From: Flavobacteriaceae bacterium
GTDB lineage: Bacteria > Bacteroidota > Bacteroidia > Flavobacteriales > Flavobacteriaceae
Length of the DNA stretch: 17,638 nucleotides
Direction of reading: 5' to 3'
NCBI GenBank assembly: GCA_947458575.1
Contig: CANHBE010000025.1
Coordinates: 1 to 17,638 of the forward strand
The notes beneath the pieces were generated by a model. That model saw only the letters and a program-made list of their open reading frames with translations, was not told the origin of the DNA and searched no databases. Below are positions 15,398-17,638 of the stretch, piece after piece. Numbering within the stretch: position 1 is the stretch's first letter; each line of letters opens with the position of its first letter. The translations under genes and the position numbers were made by a program.

Positions 15398-16444
15398 ATG
15401 AATCCCTTTATAGAAATTGCAGGACGAAAAATTGGACCTGATTATCCGCCTCTGGTAATCGCTGAAATTGGAATCAACCATGAGGGCTCGTTGCAAGTTG
15501 CCAAAGAGATGGTCGATGCCGCACAGCGCGCTGGTGTTGAAATAGTGAAGCACCAAACGCATATCGTTGAAGATGAAATGAGTGGCGCTGCCAAGAAAGT
15601 AATTCCCGGTAATGCCGATGTATCGATCTATGAAATTATGGAGCGTTGCTCTTTAAATGAAGAAGATGAATTAGAACTTAAGAACTATGTCGAAAGTAAA
15701 GGAATGATTTTTATTTCAACACCATTTTCTCGTGCAGCTGCCAACAGATTAAAGAAATTTGATATTCCTGCCTATAAAATAGGTTCAGGTGAATGCAATA
15801 ACTACCCGCTTTTAGAGCATATATGTTCATTTGGAAAGCCCGTTATTTTAAGTACGGGTATGAATACCATTGAAAGCGTGAGAAAAGCGGTTGCCATTTT
15901 TGACAAGCACAATATTCCCGTGGCCTTATTGCACACTACCAATCTTTATCCGACACCTGTTCATTTGGTTCGATTTGGAGCAATGATGCAGTTGCATGAA
16001 GCGTTTCCGGATAAAGTTTTTGGTTTGTCTGATCACACCCTAAATAACACAGCATGTCTGGGAGCAGTAGCACTCGGCGGAAGTATTTTGGAACGCCATT
16101 TTACCGATCATATGCAGCGAACCGGTCCCGATATTATTTGCAGCATGGATGAAAAAGCCTGTGTTGATTTAATTGCGTCTTCTAAGGAAATGTGGCAAAT
16201 GCGAGGCGGTGTAAAAGAACCGGCAGCTGAAGAACAAGTCACTATTGATTTTGCTTTTGCAACAGTTTGTAGCATTGCAACCATAAAAAAAGGAGAAGTT
16301 TTCACAAAGGAAAATATTTGGGTAAAGCGACCCGGTACCGGTAAGATTCTAGCGGAACATTTTGAGAGTTTGTTGGGGAAAAGTGCAACAAGAGATATAC
16401 AAGTAGACGAACAATTAACATTTGATGATATACAGCATGGATAA
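15398..16444 (+). CDS. neuB: Nonulosonic acid synthase, NeuB family
   Basis: 348 aa from the ATG at 15398; the in-frame GTG at 15371 lies inside the SDR gene. It condenses phosphoenolpyruvate with a free N-acetylated mannose-type sugar. The TIM barrel starts with VIAEIGINHEGS (20-31). Lys51, Lys127 (YKIGSGE) and the metal ligands His213 (LSDHT) and His234 (LERHFT) correspond to known residues of Neisseria NeuB (His215 and His236 there). The C-terminal SAF (antifreeze-like) domain, about 290-345, contains VKRPGTG, whose Arg311 fits the arginine that reaches into the partner active site. The sequence around Lys51 is KHQTH rather than the common KFQTF, which may mark a separate branch. The last 8 bases overlap the methyltransferase start. 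Confidence 0.94.
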   Translation: MNPFIEIAGRKIGPDYPPLVIAEIGINHEGSLQVAKEMVDAAQRAGVEIVKHQTHIVEDEMSGAAKKVIPGNADVSIYEIMERCSLNEEDELELKNYVESKGMIFISTPFSRAAANRLKKFDIPAYKIGSGECNNYPLLEHICSFGKPVILSTGMNTIESVRKAVAIFDKHNIPVALLHTTNLYPTPVHLVRFGAMMQLHEAFPDKVFGLSDHTLNNTACLGAVALGGSILERHFTDHMQRTGPDIICSMDEKACVDLIASSKEMWQMRGGVKEPAAEEQVTIDFAFATVCSIATIKKGEVFTKENIWVKRPGTGKILAEHFESLLGKSATRDIQVDEQLTFDDIQHG

Positions 16445-17096
16445 ATTATATGATTTAAGTAAGCGATTTGAATACGAAAACGGGTTTTACGCCACAGCAG
16501 ATCCATCTAGATTTAGTAAGTTTATTACGCATTTGGAATTGTTTAATCAAACTTCCACGGTTCGAGGTGAAATTCTCGAGTTCGGTATCTTTAAGGGTAA
16601 TTCGTTTTTCCGTTGGATTAAATTCAGAGATTTACTCGAACACACATCAAGTCGGAAAGTAATTGGTTTTGATATTTTTGGTGATTTTCCTGAAGCAAAA
16701 TTCGAGGCAGACAAAAAAAGGCGTGATGACTTTGTGGAAGAAACCAACGGAGGAAAAAGTATTTCTTTGGAAGAAATGCAAGAACTTCTCGACAAGCAAT
16801 CACTCTCTAAAAATGTTGAATTGATCAAAGGAGATATACTCGTCACGTTGAAAGATTATTTAATCAAGAATCCACATTTAAAAATTTCCTTGCTTCACAT
16901 TGATGTCGATTTATACGAGCCGGTGAAAGAGATTTTAGAACAATTATACGATCGCGTATCGACCGGAGGAATCATCATTTTGGATGATTATGGCACGTTT
17001 GCCGGAACAAATAAAGCCGTCGACGATTTTTTCAAAAATAAAGCTGAAGTACAGAAACTGCCGTTTTCAAATACTATTTCTTTCATCGTCAAATAA
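16437..17096 (+). CDS. TylF/MycF-family SAM-dependent methyltransferase
   Basis: 219 aa from the ATG at 16437; the upstream in-frame ATG at 16422 would lengthen the overlap with neuB and is less likely. Family members O-methylate sugar hydroxyls (macrocin, mycinamicin, novobiocin pathways) and need Mg2+. Motifs are LEFGIFKGNS (47-56) for SAM binding, GFDIFGDFPE (77-86), LHIDVDLYEP (153-162) and IILDDYGTFAG (180-190). The acidic residues in the last two blocks and in AVDDFF (194-199) are the expected metal ligands. It overlaps neuB by 8 bases and abuts neuC with no gap (TAA then ATG). It therefore probably methylates the nonulosonic acid, its precursor or the finished glycan; which of these is open. 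Confidence 0.9.
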   Translation: MDKLYDLSKRFEYENGFYATADPSRFSKFITHLELFNQTSTVRGEILEFGIFKGNSFFRWIKFRDLLEHTSSRKVIGFDIFGDFPEAKFEADKKRRDDFVEETNGGKSISLEEMQELLDKQSLSKNVELIKGDILVTLKDYLIKNPHLKISLLHIDVDLYEPVKEILEQLYDRVSTGGIIILDDYGTFAGTNKAVDDFFKNKAEVQKLPFSNTISFIVK

Positions 17097-17638
17097 ATGA
17101 ATAAAGTCTTATTCTTAACCGGAACCAGAGCCGATTTCGGAAAGGTAAAATCGTTAATTCATATATTGGAATCACATCCGGATTTTGAAGCATTTGTTTT
17201 TGTTACCGGAATGCATCTTCAACGGGAATACGGATTTACACTGCTGGAGATTGAGCGCTGTAATTTTAAGAATTTATACACGTTCCCGAATCACACCCAT
17301 GAAACCACCATGGATTTAACGCTGGCAAAGACTATTGAAGGATTGTCTAGTTATGTCAAGGAAATTGAGCCGGATTTGATTGTTGTTCACGGTGATCGCG
17401 TTGAAACTTTAGCCGGTGCCATTGTGGGGTCACTAAACAATATTCTGGTTGCTCACGTAGAAGGTGGAGAATTATCCGGCACAGTTGATGAATTAATCCG
17501 TCATAGCGTCAGCAAACTCAGTCATATTCATTTTGTATCTAATCAAGAGGCGGAGCGCAGATTGCTTCAAATGGGCGAAATCAAATCATCAATTTTCACG
17601 ATTGGCTCTCCGGATATCGATATCATGTTTTCGGATGA
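17097..17638 (+). CDS. neuC: UDP-sugar 2-epimerase, hydrolysing (NeuC/LegG-like), 5' part
   Basis: The first 180 codons are present and the gene runs off the right edge. The enzyme epimerises C2 of a UDP-HexNAc and releases UDP, giving the free mannose-type sugar used by NeuB. Motifs are GTRADFGK (9-16), VVHGDRVETLAG (96-107), HVEGGELSGTVDELIRH (120-136) and GSPDID (170-175). The EGGE and RH pattern fits the hydrolysing NeuC branch better than the WecB branch. The ATG directly follows the methyltransferase TAA. Both UDP-GlcNAc (sialic acid route) and UDP-2,4-diacetamido-2,4,6-trideoxyglucose (legionaminic route) are possible substrates; the dehydratase and aminotransferase upstream favour the second. 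Confidence 0.93.
   Translation, partial: MNKVLFLTGTRADFGKVKSLIHILESHPDFEAFVFVTGMHLQREYGFTLLEIERCNFKNLYTFPNHTHETTMDLTLAKTIEGLSSYVKEIEPDLIVVHGDRVETLAGAIVGSLNNILVAHVEGGELSGTVDELIRHSVSKLSHIHFVSNQEAERRLLQMGEIKSSIFTIGSPDIDIMFSD

Noticed and set aside
16108..16506. 132-codon minus-strand ORF opposite neuB
   Set aside because: It lies antisense to a clear NeuB gene, shows no family motif, and its residues follow from the neuB codon pattern.
12915..17638. Pseudaminic acid pathway
   Set aside because: Pseudaminate needs a PseG hydrolase, whereas the last gene is a clear NeuC-type hydrolysing 2-epimerase. PseB-type soluble dehydratase and PseH are also absent.

Overview
The window looks like part of a surface-polysaccharide (capsule or O-antigen type) locus from a member of the Bacteroidota, probably a Flavobacterium-like lineage. 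The reasons are the AT-rich composition, several TAnnTTTG -7 promoter boxes, the near absence of Shine-Dalgarno sequences before start codons, and a gene set typical of such loci (PglC-type sugar transferase, FlaA1/CapD dehydratase, short Wza, Wzc with a Tyr/Gly tail, PHP-type tyrosine phosphatase). No tRNA, rRNA, insertion sequence, CRISPR array or phage gene was seen. Almost all of the sequence is coding.

Layout. (1) Positions 1-3558: the 3' end of the initiating phosphoglycosyl transferase, a PLP sugar aminotransferase and a membrane-bound nucleotide-sugar 4,6-dehydratase. Together they would make and load a 4-amino-4,6-dideoxy sugar of the bacillosamine type. (2) 3633-6818: outer-membrane lipoprotein Wza and the tyrosine autokinase Wzc. 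On the minus strand a PHP-family tyrosine phosphatase (6819-7547) is tail-to-tail with wzc, with no base between the two stop codons. (3) 7755-12663: an ABC exporter (Wzm, Wzt with a C-terminal substrate-binding domain), an FkbM methyltransferase and two family-2 glycosyltransferases, packed as one operon behind a TATATTTG promoter. (4) 12915-17638: a nonulosonic (sialic-acid-like) acid operon: Gfo/Idh/MocA oxidoreductase, CMP-sugar cytidylyltransferase (NeuA), SDR, NeuB synthase, TylF-type methyltransferase and the 5' part of NeuC. Most of its genes overlap or abut.

How they fit together. The dehydratase and aminotransferase could feed the NeuC/NeuB/NeuA steps to give a legionaminic-acid-type CMP sugar. 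The acetyltransferase needed between them is not in the window. Glycosyltransferases build the chain, methyltransferases decorate it, Wzm/Wzt moves it across the inner membrane, and Wza/Wzc with the phosphatase would carry it to the surface.

The most unusual observation is that wza ends at an in-frame TGA. Beyond it the same frame continues for 21 codons that encode a hydrophobic helix, just where homologues carry their C-terminal membrane helix. This could be a nonsense mutation, a readthrough site or a sequence error.
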